This document shows positions 45,209 through 56,821 of a DNA stretch of 64,000 nt, piece by piece. The stretch lies in contig CM114274.1 in the NCBI GenBank assembly GCA_050084515.1, positions 42,594,001 through 42,658,000 of the forward strand. Direction: 5' to 3'. This DNA is from Blasia pusilla (taxonomy: Eukaryota; Marchantiophyta; Marchantiopsida; Blasiales). The translations under genes and the position numbers were made by a program. The notes under the pieces are model-generated. The model did not search any database. It was not told the origin of the DNA and saw nothing but the letters and a program-made list of their open reading frames with translations. Numbering within the stretch: position 1 is the first letter of the stretch; each line of letters opens with the position of its first letter.

Positions 45209-46288
45209 ATCCCTATGTTCCCACATAATAAGTTAAGTATTCTATGATAAAAATTAAGTATCCTAATATTCCAAGAGCACTACAAAGTCAAAGATACTTA
45301 TAAAGACATATCTGAATGCTTCCCTTGCTCCCTAATTGAAGGAGCAAGTTCCCTTAGGCATCACGCACTCAAATTAGTCGGGCCTAGATCAATCAGAAAT
45401 TCTAACTTGCCGAGTTCTCGACTCTCCCTTTCATCAAGCTCAACCTTCCTAATTTTGCGGTTAACAACAGAAGCAAGTCTTTGAAGACTTGGGACAAATA
45501 TTCTGGTCTGTTCAGGAATCTCAAACGGCCTTTGAATGCTTGGCGATTCCAACTATCCAATAGACATCCAATGAGTCCCTAGTCGAAGGTCACAAAAATG
45601 AATTGCGGGTTGGAATCCCAGTGTGGCTTATGAATTCCACTCCCTTGGATCATGTTTGGGTTTCAAGTTCCAACTCCAAACTCTCATTCCATCCCGTGCC
45701 CTTAAGACGCCGTTTGGTGCTTAAAGTGGGGCTCGTGTTCCAAGACTCCTTGGAGAGACTCCCCCTTACAAGTACTTCTAGGCCCCCCCTTACTTTAGGG
45801 AAAGATAGTCGGCCCCCTATGATTGGCCCTCGACCCAATTGCTCTCACAATTGTTTTCGGCCAATATCTCAGCCTATACTTATGCGTTTGCTAAGATCTT
45901 TGGTGCGTTGTAAGCGTCTAAAAATAATATTCCCAACGCACTCTTATTTTTTCCAAAATCATCTTGGAGCTAAAATTTATGGTCCAAAACATAGTCAAAA
46001 TCCCCAAACGCTAGTTGTGTTCCAAAATTGGTTCTCATCTCTTTGGCAACCAACCTTCCAAGACTCAACTCATCTCAAGTCTTGGTTCGCATTTGATTCA
46101 GGTTTCATGGTCGTGACCACAAATGCATGAAATGCACAACTTTGTTCCTTGTTTTGTCTCTTGGACTTTTCCAACAGACCTTTCTAAAAGCCTCTCCAAA
46201 GCGCGATCATCGTAGCGTGACTCCACTAGAATTCTGATGTTCCGCTTGGCGCCTATTTGGTGTTCGTTTGGTTATGAGGGTCGCGACA
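45209..46288 (-). repeat. Probable chromovirus 3' LTR region
   Basis: On the minus strand an LTR-like start, TGTCGCGACCCTCATAACC at 46288, directly follows a purine tract (AAGGAAGGGTGAG). The 3' limit is not clear; sequence up to about 45580 could belong to it. Plus-strand open frames in this region (45603-46130) have no recognised domain. Confidence 0.5.
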
Positions 46289-48884
46289 CTCACCCTTCCT
46301 TAGAAGTTTGATGTCCTCATCAACGCAAACCTTTTTAATGTTAAGTTCTGAGAAGCCGACCCCTTAACACTGAATCGCATTCTGGTAGCTAATTATAACC
46401 CGCAATTCCTCTTTTGGCTTAAGTCATAGGTTGTCGCTTGCAGCGCTTAGATTTATTAGATTTTCTACTTCAATCAGCCTAGACTAGTTGTGTAGATCTA
46501 ATCTAAACCATCAAAATAAGCTAACTAAGTCTGCAACCTAACATTTCATTTACTCACTATTTGTAAACAACCGACTGTTTACCTAGCTAGTTTGTACTAC
46601 TTTTCGATAATCCATATTCTACTTAGGCGTGTCACTAAGTTCACTCATGCTTCATGAATGAGATCACCAAAAACCCCAAGATAGACTAATCTGCCCCATC
46701 GATGTTAGGGCGGGTCCAAATGTTAGTACTTCAACACTTGGTCCTAATTTAGATGCCTTATCTGAATACAAGCTCTCACCTCAAATACTCATTGTTTTGC
46801 CTCCTTAACTTATATCCTAAGCAAATGAAGAGCTACTCATTGCCATACACTACCATTCTCAAAATCACAATCACTAGCATTGAATCTCCAAATCCATGCA
46901 TTCTTATTGCTACGACTAAACTTTTCTAGCTACAACGGATTATCGGCCCAACATTCCTGGTCACAAGTTATGTCCTTTGCTTCACCATGTACTAACGTAT
47001 ATGCCTATCTTGCATCCATTTGAGGTCTCGCAATGCCTCTTGCGCATGTTCAAGATCTGCCTCCACAATTCAAGTCGCCTCTTTCACATGGTAGCCTTTC
47101 CACTTCACCAAGTATAAGTACTTGGTGGCTCTACGTCTGGAATGCAGAATGGTCTCCACCTCAAACTCTGGTTCCTCATTTATGATGATCAGTTGTGGTC
47201 TCAACACAATTTTTGCTCCGGACGCACATTGTCTTAAAGATACTTCTTCAATAATGACACATGGAAAGTCAAGTGAATCTTGAACTCGTTTGGCAACTCC
47301 AATGTGTACACATCCTCGAATGGTTTTGCCTTGATCACATACGGTCCAACATACTTGGCTGATAATTACACGGACAATTCCTTCGGAAGAGTGAGATTCT
47401 TTACACTCAACCACACTTGTTCCCCAACTTGGAAACACACTTGGCGCCGAGTCTTGTTAGCATGCTTCACGTACCTTAGTTGAGCCTTGGCAAGACTTAT
47501 TGTCATTCCTACATTTCCACTAACAAAAATTCCGCTGTTGCTTGACGAGTGTGTGTGCCAATATACTGCCCCTCTAAAGGCCAAGTCAAGAGGCCCTTCT
47601 GGTTCTCTTTGTTACGCGAGAAGAAACGGAGATTCTTCAACTGTAGAATGCTTGGTGGAGTTGTAACAATACTCGGCCATACTTAGCCACTTTGCCCAAT
47701 CTCGTTGGTCCGCACTCACGTAATTCCTTAACTACTATTTCACAATGGAGTTTAATTTTTCCATTTGCCCATCCGTTTGAGGATGGAAGGCCGTACTAAA
47801 GTTGAGTTTGGTCCTAAACCTCATGAATAGATGTTTCCAAAAGGCGCTGGTAAATTTTGGATCCTGATCGGACACAATGCTCCTATGCAATCCATGAGCT
47901 CGCCACCAACTATCTAGGAACAGTCGGGAAGCCGTATAGGCCGTCGTAGAATCTCTCGTCGGCACAAACCTCCCTAACTTGCTAAACCGATCAACTATCA
48001 CAAGTATAGCATTGTATCCTTTACATTCCAAAACACTCCTAATGAAATCCATGCTTATGCATTGCAAGGCTCCCTCGGGGATCCGCAAAGGACAAAGTAA
48101 GCCTTGCTTCTTCGCATAAGAAACTCCGTTTGCTTGACAGGTCACGTAGATCTTTACATATTGAGCAACATCTTCCTTCAATTCACATTGGGCCATAAGA
48201 ACCTCTTAGCCAAAACTGCAAGAGTGGATTTCTCCCCTTTGTGTCATGCCAAAGGTCCGTCGTGACATTCCACAAACACTTTGGTCCGTAGCTTGCCTTG
48301 GCCCACATAGATCTTGCTCTACTTAAACCTTAGAAAACCATGCCTCAAACTTAGATTGGTCACCTTCTTGCCCTACTTCAACTTCCTAAGGTACTCACTT
48401 CCTTGCGCATCCTTCATGTATCCTTCACGAATCCTTCTTTCCAGATCTGTTTCATTAGGGAATATTTCTCTCAAGACTTGTGTCATCGATGGTATATGCT
48501 CATCCCTATGACTTAACGCATATGGAATGACATTGTCTTTCCCCATCTTGTGGATTAGCTCCATATTAATCAATGCCAAGGTATCATGCCACGGAGTTGC
48601 TTCGGTGTCATGTGATCTTGGGTCTTCAAATACTTGAGCGAAATGTTATCGGTGAATACTCGAGTCTTGTGAAGTCCCAAAAATTGACGCCACTTCCTCA
48701 AACAATGAACCACGGCGAACAACTCTTTCTCATGAGTGGGCCATCTCCTTTCGGTGTCTCTAATATTTTTGCTCTCATATGCTATAGGTCTCCCTTTTTG
48801 CACCAACATTCCTGCAATCGCAAAATCACTAGCATCAGTGTGCACCTCGAACGGTTGGTCAAACTCCGGAAGCTTCAACAAGGA
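46289..48884 (-). mobile_element. Chromovirus (Ty3/gypsy) 3' half: RNase H, integrase, chromodomain (decayed)
   Basis: On the minus strand: RNase H (48881-48570; DQPFEVHTDASDFAIAGMLV, WPTHEKELFAVVHCLRKW) and the integrase core (48196-47735; ISMDFI, ILVIVDRFSKLGRFVP, DQDPKFTSAFW, FHPQTDGQ). A C-terminal chromodomain lies at about 47170-46985 (KYLYLVKWKGYHVKEAT, stop where Trp is expected, then VEADLEHAQEALRDLKWM). Chromodomains direct integration toward heterochromatin marks in this clade. There are many stops and frame changes. The 5' half is missing, cut at about 48885 by copia sequence. Confidence 0.85.
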
Positions 48885-51053
48885 CTACACAGGGCATTGG
48901 AGACGAAACCAGCACATAAGACCACTATAGAGTAGGAGGATATTGATTTGAGAGTTGATAGTACAATTTGTTTAAAACTTGGATACGAGGTTTTGTACAA
49001 TATCATGAATAAAGACTCTACGCCCAAGTTGTGGGCAAAGTTACATAGCATATACATGACAAAGTCTTTGACAAGTTGATTGTACATAAAGTAGAAGCTC
49101 TACACTCTACCTATGGAAGAAAGCGGAAATATGATGGAGCATTTGAATGCTTTCAATCGAGTCATATGTAAGCTATCCAGTAATGAGGTAAAGCTAGAAG
49201 ATGAAGATAAAGAGTTGCTATTGCTGACATCGTTGCCTAATTCTTTTGAACACCACTATAGTCACTACTCTATTATACGGTAAAGATACAATAAAGTTGG
49301 ATGAGGTCATAGCGATATTGTAGTCTAATGAGTTTAGAGAGATGTCGAGCAGCAAGAAGAAAACCTAAAGGCTCTTGTTGCGGAAAGGTAGGCCACATCA
49401 AGAAAGATTGCACAGAGGGTCAAAGGAAGCACCCACCAAGGAATATACATAGAGAGAGAGATCAGACATGTGAACAACCTAGCCTAGCAAAGTCAGACGG
49501 AGATGATTATGTATTGACTGTACATATAACTTCCGAAAGAGATATCTTCTATCATGCATGGATTATGGATTTTGGTTGCTCTTACCACATGTGTTGTAAT
49601 GTACAAGTGTTTCTATTTTATAGTCGTTTTAATAAGTTCGATCCCCAAGAGGATCATTGTTTGATGAAAAGAGAGTTCGGAATTACAATTCTGTGGTAAT
49701 AGTTGTATTTAACTGTGGATGAGTTATATTCAATGTCTTATCAATATCTTCTGATCTTTCTTAGTACCAAAGGATCTTTTCTCGATTCTCTCTAGTGGAA
49801 TTGACAGCATGTTCAGGTAGATTTTCCTCTCGACATCAAGAAACCTCACATAGATCTCAACACAAAAGCTGACTTCTCCTACTTTCGGAACTCAATCCCT
49901 CTCGGCAGATTACTCTCTGTCAAACAGATTTCCTACAAGTCATGTTGATTATTTCACTGATGAGAAAGGTTCGCCTGATTCACTCTTCACTCTGCATACC
50001 CAAAAAGAATACTCAGACATAAGCATCGCACATCAGAATGAATGAATGATTGCTTTACTCCTCCATCAAGAACGAAAAAGCTTCAAAGTGTATACAAGCT
50101 CGAGAGGGTACTACTCTCTTGCTTGGACCATTCCTACAACATAAGGACTTCGTAAGAGAATGATGATTATGGCTTCTGCCTTGCTTCTTAAATATTCGCT
50201 GGAGTGGAAGTGATCCAAAGATTCGAAACGTTCTTGATGAAGCTAGTGTCTCTTCACTATTTCTAACTACCTAGATCTATGGTTCTCTTAGCTTTTCCTA
50301 TGATCCCTGTGAATCCGCGGTACAAAACTGTCCTAACTACCAATTTGATACAAAGGGTCGCGCCCTTTCCTAGTTTAACTGTTCTAACATGTGTCGCTTG
50401 AAATCAGAGTCCTTCTTAGCTTCGCATCTCTGGACTTCATGAGGATGAAGTACTCCATGCTTCGTTCTTATTTCCGGTGCTTCGTGCTTCGTACAAGAGC
50501 GAAGTACTTCTTTCTTCTTTTCTTCGTGATGCTTCGTTATGTAGCGAAGCACTTCATAGACAGAGCTTTGTACATCTTCGTTAAGCTTCGTTGAGAGTCT
50601 TGAGACTTCGTTATTGCGTTTTCCTCTCCTCTAAGGCAAATCCTTGATCTTCCATCTCTCTGCCTTGTCCCAGGAGCTTCGTGATTCACTCATTCTTCCT
50701 CATAATAATAAATAATCATAATCAAAATCATAATATACAAGAGTCTTCGTTGAATAAAAAGAAATATTCTTCAAGAGTACAAAATTGTGGGTATCACATG
50801 TGTCATCGCAAAAAAAGCTTCAATACATATTGCAACTAGGTTAGTGGAACTGTCTTGATGGGGAACGACATGCCATACAAGATAGTAGGGATTGGTTTGT
50901 TTGTATTAAGATGTTTGATGGGACTATTCGAACATTAACAGGTGAGACATATTCTGGATTTGCGAAACAACCTGATTTCTCTTGGTGCATTGGATGATAA
51001 TGGCTGCAAATGGATAGGGGAGAGAGGAGTTCCAAGAGTTTCAAAAGAAGCAT
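48885..51053 (+). mobile_element. Copia gag and protease fragment, split by a solo LTR
   Basis: Plus-strand gag remains (KLWAKLHSIYMTKSLTS, MMEHLNAFNRVICKLSS, LLLTSLPNSFEHHYSHY) lead to a zinc-knuckle remnant (CCGKVGHIKKDC, first Cys misplaced). A protease start follows with WIMDFGCSYHMC near 49560-49594 (DFG where active enzymes have DSG). The frame is interrupted at 49594 by a solo LTR and resumes at 50804 with VLMGNDMPYKIVGI and ISLGALDDNGCKW. It is cut again at 51053 by another gypsy element. Confidence 0.8.
49595..50798 (-). repeat. Solo gypsy LTR (1,204 bp) with 5-bp target duplication
   Basis: Plus-strand left end TGTAATGTAC, minus-strand start TGTGATACCCAC at 50798. The 5-bp direct repeat TGTGT lies on each side (49590-49594 and 50799-50803), splitting a copia protease gene. 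It is related along its length to the LTR at 51054-52523, so it is a solo LTR of the same gypsy family. Confidence 0.85.
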
Positions 51054-52523
51054 TGTAATGTAAAGCTCTAGGAAAAAGATTCTCTTTCTATTGCAAAGTA
51101 CCAAGTTCATTCCCAAGAGACCATTGTTTCCTAAGTAAAGAGAGGTTTTATAAAGAATATCAAGAATAAACTCCTTCTTCACTAAAATGTTTCACTAACT
51201 CCAATAACTAAATCTTCATTGAGACAAAAGAACAAAATGATTTTCTTTCCTCTTGGAAAAGACTCTTCTCAAGTGCACATGAAGACTCTTGCGAATCTTG
51301 AATAACAAAACTCCGCCAAGACCTCAAAGAGACCTCAAGAATGGCGGCTCACCCTACTTTCAGAACTCAATGTGTCATGGCAGGTTACTCACTGTCTAAA
51401 AGCTTTCCTACGCTTCTTCCTGATTATCTTATGGAATTCTGAAACTACAAGACTCAACTCCCATCTCTACTATAGCCCAATAGGATTTTACACTCAACTC
51501 CGCATATCAGAAAGCACAAGAGAAGATTTTTTCTTTTGCATCAAAGAGTGGAAAGAACTAGAAAGTATTACAAGCTCCAGAGCGTAGAAGACTCTTTGGC
51601 TTGGATCATCCCTCAACAAAAATTCTACACACTCACCAAGACTACTGAGAAAACTTCCCACATGAAAGAATGACTCTGATCAATAGTATTGGAGAATTTG
51701 CTACACAAGGGAATGATCCCTTCTTCTTCTGATTCATTCTTTAAATAGTCTTTTTCAACTCTGATCGATATTCCTATTCTAATCTAGAATTATAACTGAT
51801 ACTCCTAACCTACTCTATTCAAATTCTCCAACCCTTCATCTTCCTAAGACTGCTCATTGCTCAGGCGCTCCATATCCGCTCTCTTTTAACTGCCGCTACG
51901 CTCCAATTCCGACTTCCGAAACCTCAGCCTTCATGGTCTTCGGAGACTTTGTAGTCTTTCTCTTTGCTATCCTATCTTCGCAGTCCTATCTTTGCCCTCT
52001 TATCTTTGCGTGAAGACTCTTATCCTTCTGTCGCCGCAGGCAAAATTTCCAATCTTTATATCCCTATTCTTAATACACTTTTACGCTTCCTAAAGACTCT
52101 TTGACTTCTTCTGCTTCTTCCTCTTCCTTCTTAGAGTTATGAGTCTTCGCTCTTCATTCTTTGTACCCAATCTATGCACAAAGATTACCTTCCTTCTTCT
52201 TTACAAAGAAGCTTTTTCCAATCTTCGTTGACAGTCTTTATGACTGTTCCTCTTGCGGTCTTCCTTACGAAGTACCCGCGCTTCCTCTTCTAACTTCTTT
52301 TCCAATATTTTCCTTCTTTTGCACAATTCTCACTCTTCCAAGAAAATCCTTAATCTCTTAGCATCTCTTGTCCTCTCATCAGAGTTCTGTCAGCCACTTT
52401 TCACACAATTTCAGCAAAGTAAGACTCCTTACTTCCGGTATTGAGTCTTTAGTCTTTGCTCAAGGAAGACTTATGTACAAAACTTGATCTTTCTGTAAAA
52501 ATTTTAAAAACGTGGGCACTACA
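51054..52523 (-). repeat. 3' LTR (1,470 bp) of the truncated gypsy element
   Basis: Starts TGTAGTGCCCACG at 52523 (minus strand) and ends ...CATTACA at 51054. A polypurine tract, GAGTGAGGAGGTG, lies immediately upstream in element orientation (52524-52536). AGCAT at 51049-51053 would be the target-site copy; its partner is lost. Confidence 0.85.
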
Positions 52524-52639
52524 CACCTCCTCACTCAAATTTGAACCATCTCGGCGAACACTCTTCTACTCTACTCTAGTGCCACAATGTCCCAAAGGAC
52601 TCCTATCATCTAGTAATTCTACATCAGGAGGAGGTCGAC

Positions 52640-54460
52640 CATGAATGGTCGAAGGTTGGTTGACAATATTAGGCCTGTTATTCTTCATCCTCTCCCTCCA
52701 TCCTTCTACAGCCTTCAAAGAACCTAAAACTTTGCACTCTTACCTCCGAAGGTACAAAAGGCCCTATGGGCGGTTCATGTAAACACGGTGGTTCTGCCAC
52801 ATCAAGCAATGCAGCAGTATATTGCACAAATTGTCACCTCCAATGTTGGTCGACATACTCCAGATCTTCCGTGATTTGAGTTTCAAAGTTCTAGACAGCC
52901 TCCGATATTAGTTCTTGGGCCTCCTCCAGTTCTTCGAGTATCTCCGCCCTAAGTTTCTAATCGGCCTCTAGCACTACAAGCTTCGTTGTGACTTGGCTCC
53001 ATTGAGATACCAAGTCACTGTTTGTCTGTTGCTGATCGATAATCAGCTTGCCTTTCTTCGCACTCTCCAACATTGCACTTTGGAGACTAGCCTAGAGAAG
53101 ATCAATCCGCTCTTGCAGCTTCTCAGTGTTCAACAAAGACTATTGTAATTGCGCAAAGAGCTGATCTGCTCCATGCTTGATGTCGATCGCCAAGCTCTCC
53201 CACTATTGGGCGTTGCATGCTTCATATCATGCCTCTACTAGCTCTGCTTTTTTTTGGTGAAGAGCCTTCTTCAATTCTCCAAAAAAAAAATTTGCGCTCG
53301 ATTTTGCCGCTCCATTGACTCATTAATCGTATGCTGCATGTGAGTAGCCGCAGGTTCCTGAGGACTTCTATGTACTCTTGTACCAACGCGTGGTTGGACA
53401 AGTTCCCGATCTGCTTTAGCTCCCCGACTACTAGTTCCACGACTTCTAGAAACAAAGTCAAATGTCTCAAGGTGGTGTGCACAGGCTACACAACAAAACT
53501 GTCTACAGAATCAGAAGGAATGACCGCTGGTTTGACTACTTTGGTGGTGGGTATCTCTGCTGCCTCCTCCTTCGCTTCATGATGTGCTTCTATTTAGACT
53601 CTCTTAAGTCTAGTTACCTCATGCGATTGTGAGGGCGGTCGGGACGAAGACCCTTCCTTTGGCCTCTGCCTGGTTCTTGGCACATTTTGAGGTGTTTCCG
53701 CTGGTGTTGCTGCTACTTCTCTAGAACCCAGAGCAGATGCTTCGGTGGTCTTCGGTCTTCGAATTGGAGTAGTCGTGACCCACTCTAAAGACTCGTCGAG
53801 GGTAATCTCCCCGACTTGTAGATACAAACGAATTAAGAAGGGAGAGAGATACGATTTCTCTCCTCGTGTCAAAGCTCCTACCAAATCAATTACACCTGTA
53901 CAAGCCCCGCAAAATATACTCCTTGCTCTTCGGGCTGCAAATAGATGTTCCAAAGAGTATAACACTGCTTCACCAGCTTATTTCTCGTATAATACGTTCT
54001 ACCCGGATTGAACAGGACCTGGTATAACTTACAGAATTGCGTGAGCAGGGGAGGACTCAACATTTGCGGCTTGTAGCCGTTCCTTCCTAATCGCTCCATT
54101 GTTATGCAACCAAGCTCTTCCAATTCTTCCCGTTGAACAAGAGTGTCACAATCCAGCTCCTCTTCAAGGGCTGCAAGAAGCTCATATGTGAGGCACCACA
54201 AATCAGTAGACCAAGAGGCCGGCTACGCTCGATACTTGTATCCTTTCTTGCCAAATTCAATGACCTTGAAACTTGAATGTAGTTCTATGAGTAATGCCAC
54301 GAGAGACTACGACCAATCTGCTCCAAAGAACTCCCGCAAAGACCTCTCTTGCAAGGCTTCGCGCAGTTCCCTCAAAATCCCTAGTGTCGAATACACCCCG
54401 CACTTCATGAGAGCCATGCCCTCCTTGCTACTCTCGTCTATGTGCTTCCGTTAGTTCTTG
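52640..54460 (-). pseudogene. Extra ORF after integrase, unknown protein with coiled-coil C-terminus
   Basis: A broken reading frame of roughly 600 codons lies between integrase and the 3' LTR, where an env-like third ORF sits in some plant gypsy elements. Its N-terminal half has LLAALEEELDCDTLVQREEL and LTQFCKLYQVLFNPGRTYYT. The middle has VGEITLDESLEWVTTT and a Pro/Arg-rich linker. The end is a heptad-rich region (EKLQERIDLL ... LQSAMLESAKKGKLI), predicted by eye as coiled coil. No signal peptide, membrane segment or glycoprotein feature was seen, so an envelope role is not supported. Two in-frame TAG codons sit where Gln would fit. Confidence 0.55.
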
Positions 54461-54621
54461 CGAGATCTCTGCATGGCCCTCTTTGGTCGACTCTTGACGG
54501 TTATGGGTCCTCTTGCCATGGGAAATGAGCGAACTCGCACACCCGGTCCAAATACTACTGTGCCTGATAATTGCCAATCTTACGTAACGGTCGCTCCTTC
54601 CATAATGGCCTCTTGGCGCTC

Positions 54622-55650
54622 TCACGATCTAGTGCGGAGAACCCAAGGACAAAGAGCAAGCTGGAAAATAAAAAGATTGTGAAGACAAAGAAGGAAAAGA
54701 CCCAAGACGAAGACCACCATCCCTTGTCTTCCCATCCAGTTTAACTTCAGCTTCCCTAGGAACTTTAGATGACAGTTGTCAAAAAGTAGCACCAAGTCCC
54801 CTTCTCTTATTGATTGTGGTCTCAAGTTCTTGTCATAACGTCTCTTCCTTTGTGCTTGGAGAGCCTTTATATGTCCAAGGGCAAGATGTCTTGCCTCCTC
54901 CACAACTACCAAGTCTTTGTTCCTCTTCGTTGTGGTAGCCGACTCTTCTTCTCCTCTCTCTTCTTCTAAAATTTGGTAGGTGGGCACATCCCATGCAATT
55001 GGAACAAGAGGTTGTATTCCATACGTCAGATAGAATGGTGTGTGCTTGGTAGTGACTTTCTCCGCTGTTTGGTATGCACAAAGTGTAGCAGGAATCTTGG
55101 TATCCCAATCATATGAATAGGTGACACTCAGGCGGTTCAAGATCCTACAAATAAGCCCATTGGACTTCTCGGTCAACCGATTGGCTTTGAGATTGTACAG
55201 GGTAGTCTTCATGTGCTTGATCACGAAGTGGTCAATCAAAGCTTCAACCGTCTAGTTTAGGAAATGAGTCCCCCGATCACTCACTAATTCCAAAGGACAG
55301 CCATATCTAGTAATGATCATCTCATAAAAAAACTAAGCCATTGCCTCACTGCAATAATCCATAGCAATTAAAACATACTTCCTGCAGGTCTGCCGAGTGG
55401 CAGGTGAGATAGGTCCCACAAAATTGATACCCCACTTCTCAAAAGGGGCCAAGGGAAGAATAGGTACCAAAGGCCAGCATGAGGTTGCTATTGGCCTTCT
55501 TGCTCTTTGACAAGTATCACACTTTTGGATGAAGAACCTCACATCCTGATACATTGTGGGCCACCAATAGCGTGCAGCCAGGATCTTCTTGACCGTATTC
55601 TTAACTGCATAATGCCCTCTTGCATCTTTTGAATGCATAGCAGTAATCAC
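54622..55650 (-). pseudogene. Integrase of the truncated gypsy element, catalytic Asp changed to Asn
   Basis: The HHCC zinc region (GHYAVKNTVKKI ... CDTCQRA) is at 55500-55620. The core starts WGINFVGPISP; the first catalytic Asp of the D,D-35-E triad is Asn here (codon near 55423-55425, AAT for GAT). Later parts carry NRLSVTYSYDWDTKIPATL, AYQTAEKVTTKHTPFYLTYG and REGDLVLLFDN. The catalytic substitution alone would be expected to abolish integration. Confidence 0.8.
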
Positions 55651-55819
55651 TCAAGATACTTCCTCCTTCTCCAATCATCTCCTATATTCTTCGTCTGCGC
55701 CAAGCTTGAATAACACCTCTGGGTAGAGCTCATAAGGCCCTACCTTATGTAAAAACACTGCCCGTTCTTCTGTTGTCATAGGGGCTGGAAATCTGAAAGT
55801 GACAAAGAACCGCAAAATG

Positions 55820-56390
55820 TCAATGTCAAACCAAACTCGCTCTCCTAATGAGAGGCTTGGGTTATACTCACAAGGCAAGGGACCATAGCTCCGCCGCCTC
55901 GTGCCAAGAGGTTCAACAAAGAGAGAATGAGCTCTCAAGCTCTCTCTCTTGGACGTATACCCCCTTCCCTCTCCCAAGCTCTCTCCTCGATAACCTATGC
56001 TTTCAAGTCACCTCCTTGGCTCTTGACCTGCTGTAGCGGATCAAGGGCCACTTCCCAAAGTGGAAATTCAGCTCTACTCCAAATGGAAACTTACCCAGAA
56101 TAGTAAATTTATCTATATGGCTCCAAATGAGCCGAAATAAAGGGGAAACTTTCTCTCTCAGATTACCCGTGGCCTTAGTAGGTCATCCGCGACCTCTTGA
56201 GGCTGTCCTCCAATATCTCCAAAGGCGCTCTACTAGATCTTGCCTATCTATCCTAAAAGTCGTGATAACTTTTGTGCGCATACACATCGTTATACAACAT
56301 ACATACACACAAACACGCATGATCCCATGCTGACTTATGGCATCCAAACAACAAGACATGAAGAACCAAAGTATCTCCAATCCCCCCCTA
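55820..56390 (-). repeat. A2 (truncated), B1 and polypurine tract of gypsy copy 2
   Basis: A2 begins TATCACG at 56267 (minus strand) and is cut at about 55820. B1 spans 56268-56382, preceded by CTAGGGGGGGA. The B2 block expected at the far end is missing because of the truncation. Confidence 0.75.
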
Positions 56391-56584
56391 GCTGGTGGTT
56401 AGATCCCTCTAACTCCAGATAGCCATCTATCCCTACCTACCATGACATACGTTTCTCGGACGCTAAGAGCAAAAAGGCAAGGTGCTCATATGGCATGGTC
56501 GTTAGTCATCTTCTTGTCATTCATGTCACAGATTCAAGTCAGAATCTGGAACTACCTACTCTATGTACATCTGGGACACATCCA

Positions 56585-56821
56585 TCATCCCTGAGGAGCC
56601 CTAGTGAGAGATGGCGTTAGACATGCCATATGCCACCCTCTCGAACACCCATCACAGATTAGCATAGTGGCTGCACCATGGTCGGAACCACACAACATAT
56701 ATCGCAAGCCTTCAAGAACTACTACTAAGCTCAGATCAACTGTACCGTCAATATTAGGAAGGTGACATGGCGCATAGTTATGCACATGATCCTTCCAAAC
56801 CATGCCATCGCGTCCCTCCAA
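56585..56821 (-). pseudogene. PHD finger of gypsy copy 2
   Basis: Reads YMLCGSDHGAATMLICDGCS, then RGWHMACLTPSLTRAPQG, a stop, and WMCPRCT ending in the natural stop. All eight zinc ligands of the C4HC3 pattern are identifiable except the first Cys, which is Tyr here but Cys in copy 1. This is the fuller version of the finger and shows that the polyprotein ends right after it. Confidence 0.75.

Larger units (their letters stand above)
51054..55819 (-). mobile_element. Gypsy element with extra ORF downstream of integrase (5' truncated)
   Basis: The element lies on the minus strand with its 3' LTR at 51054-52523, inserted into the copia remnant at 51053. Moving upstream in the element: an extra ORF region (52640-54460), then integrase (54622-55650), then a short piece of the RNase H-integrase linker that stops at about 55820, where it abuts the A2 block of gypsy copy 2. 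Everything 5' of that (gag, protease, RT, 5' LTR) is absent. Confidence 0.8.

Noticed and set aside
45600-45625. B-box-like GGGTTGGAATCCC suggesting a third SINE or tRNA
   Set aside because: No A box at the right distance upstream and no cloverleaf.
45603-46130. 175-codon plus-strand frame
   Set aside because: It sits in a probable chromovirus LTR on the other strand and has no recognisable domain.
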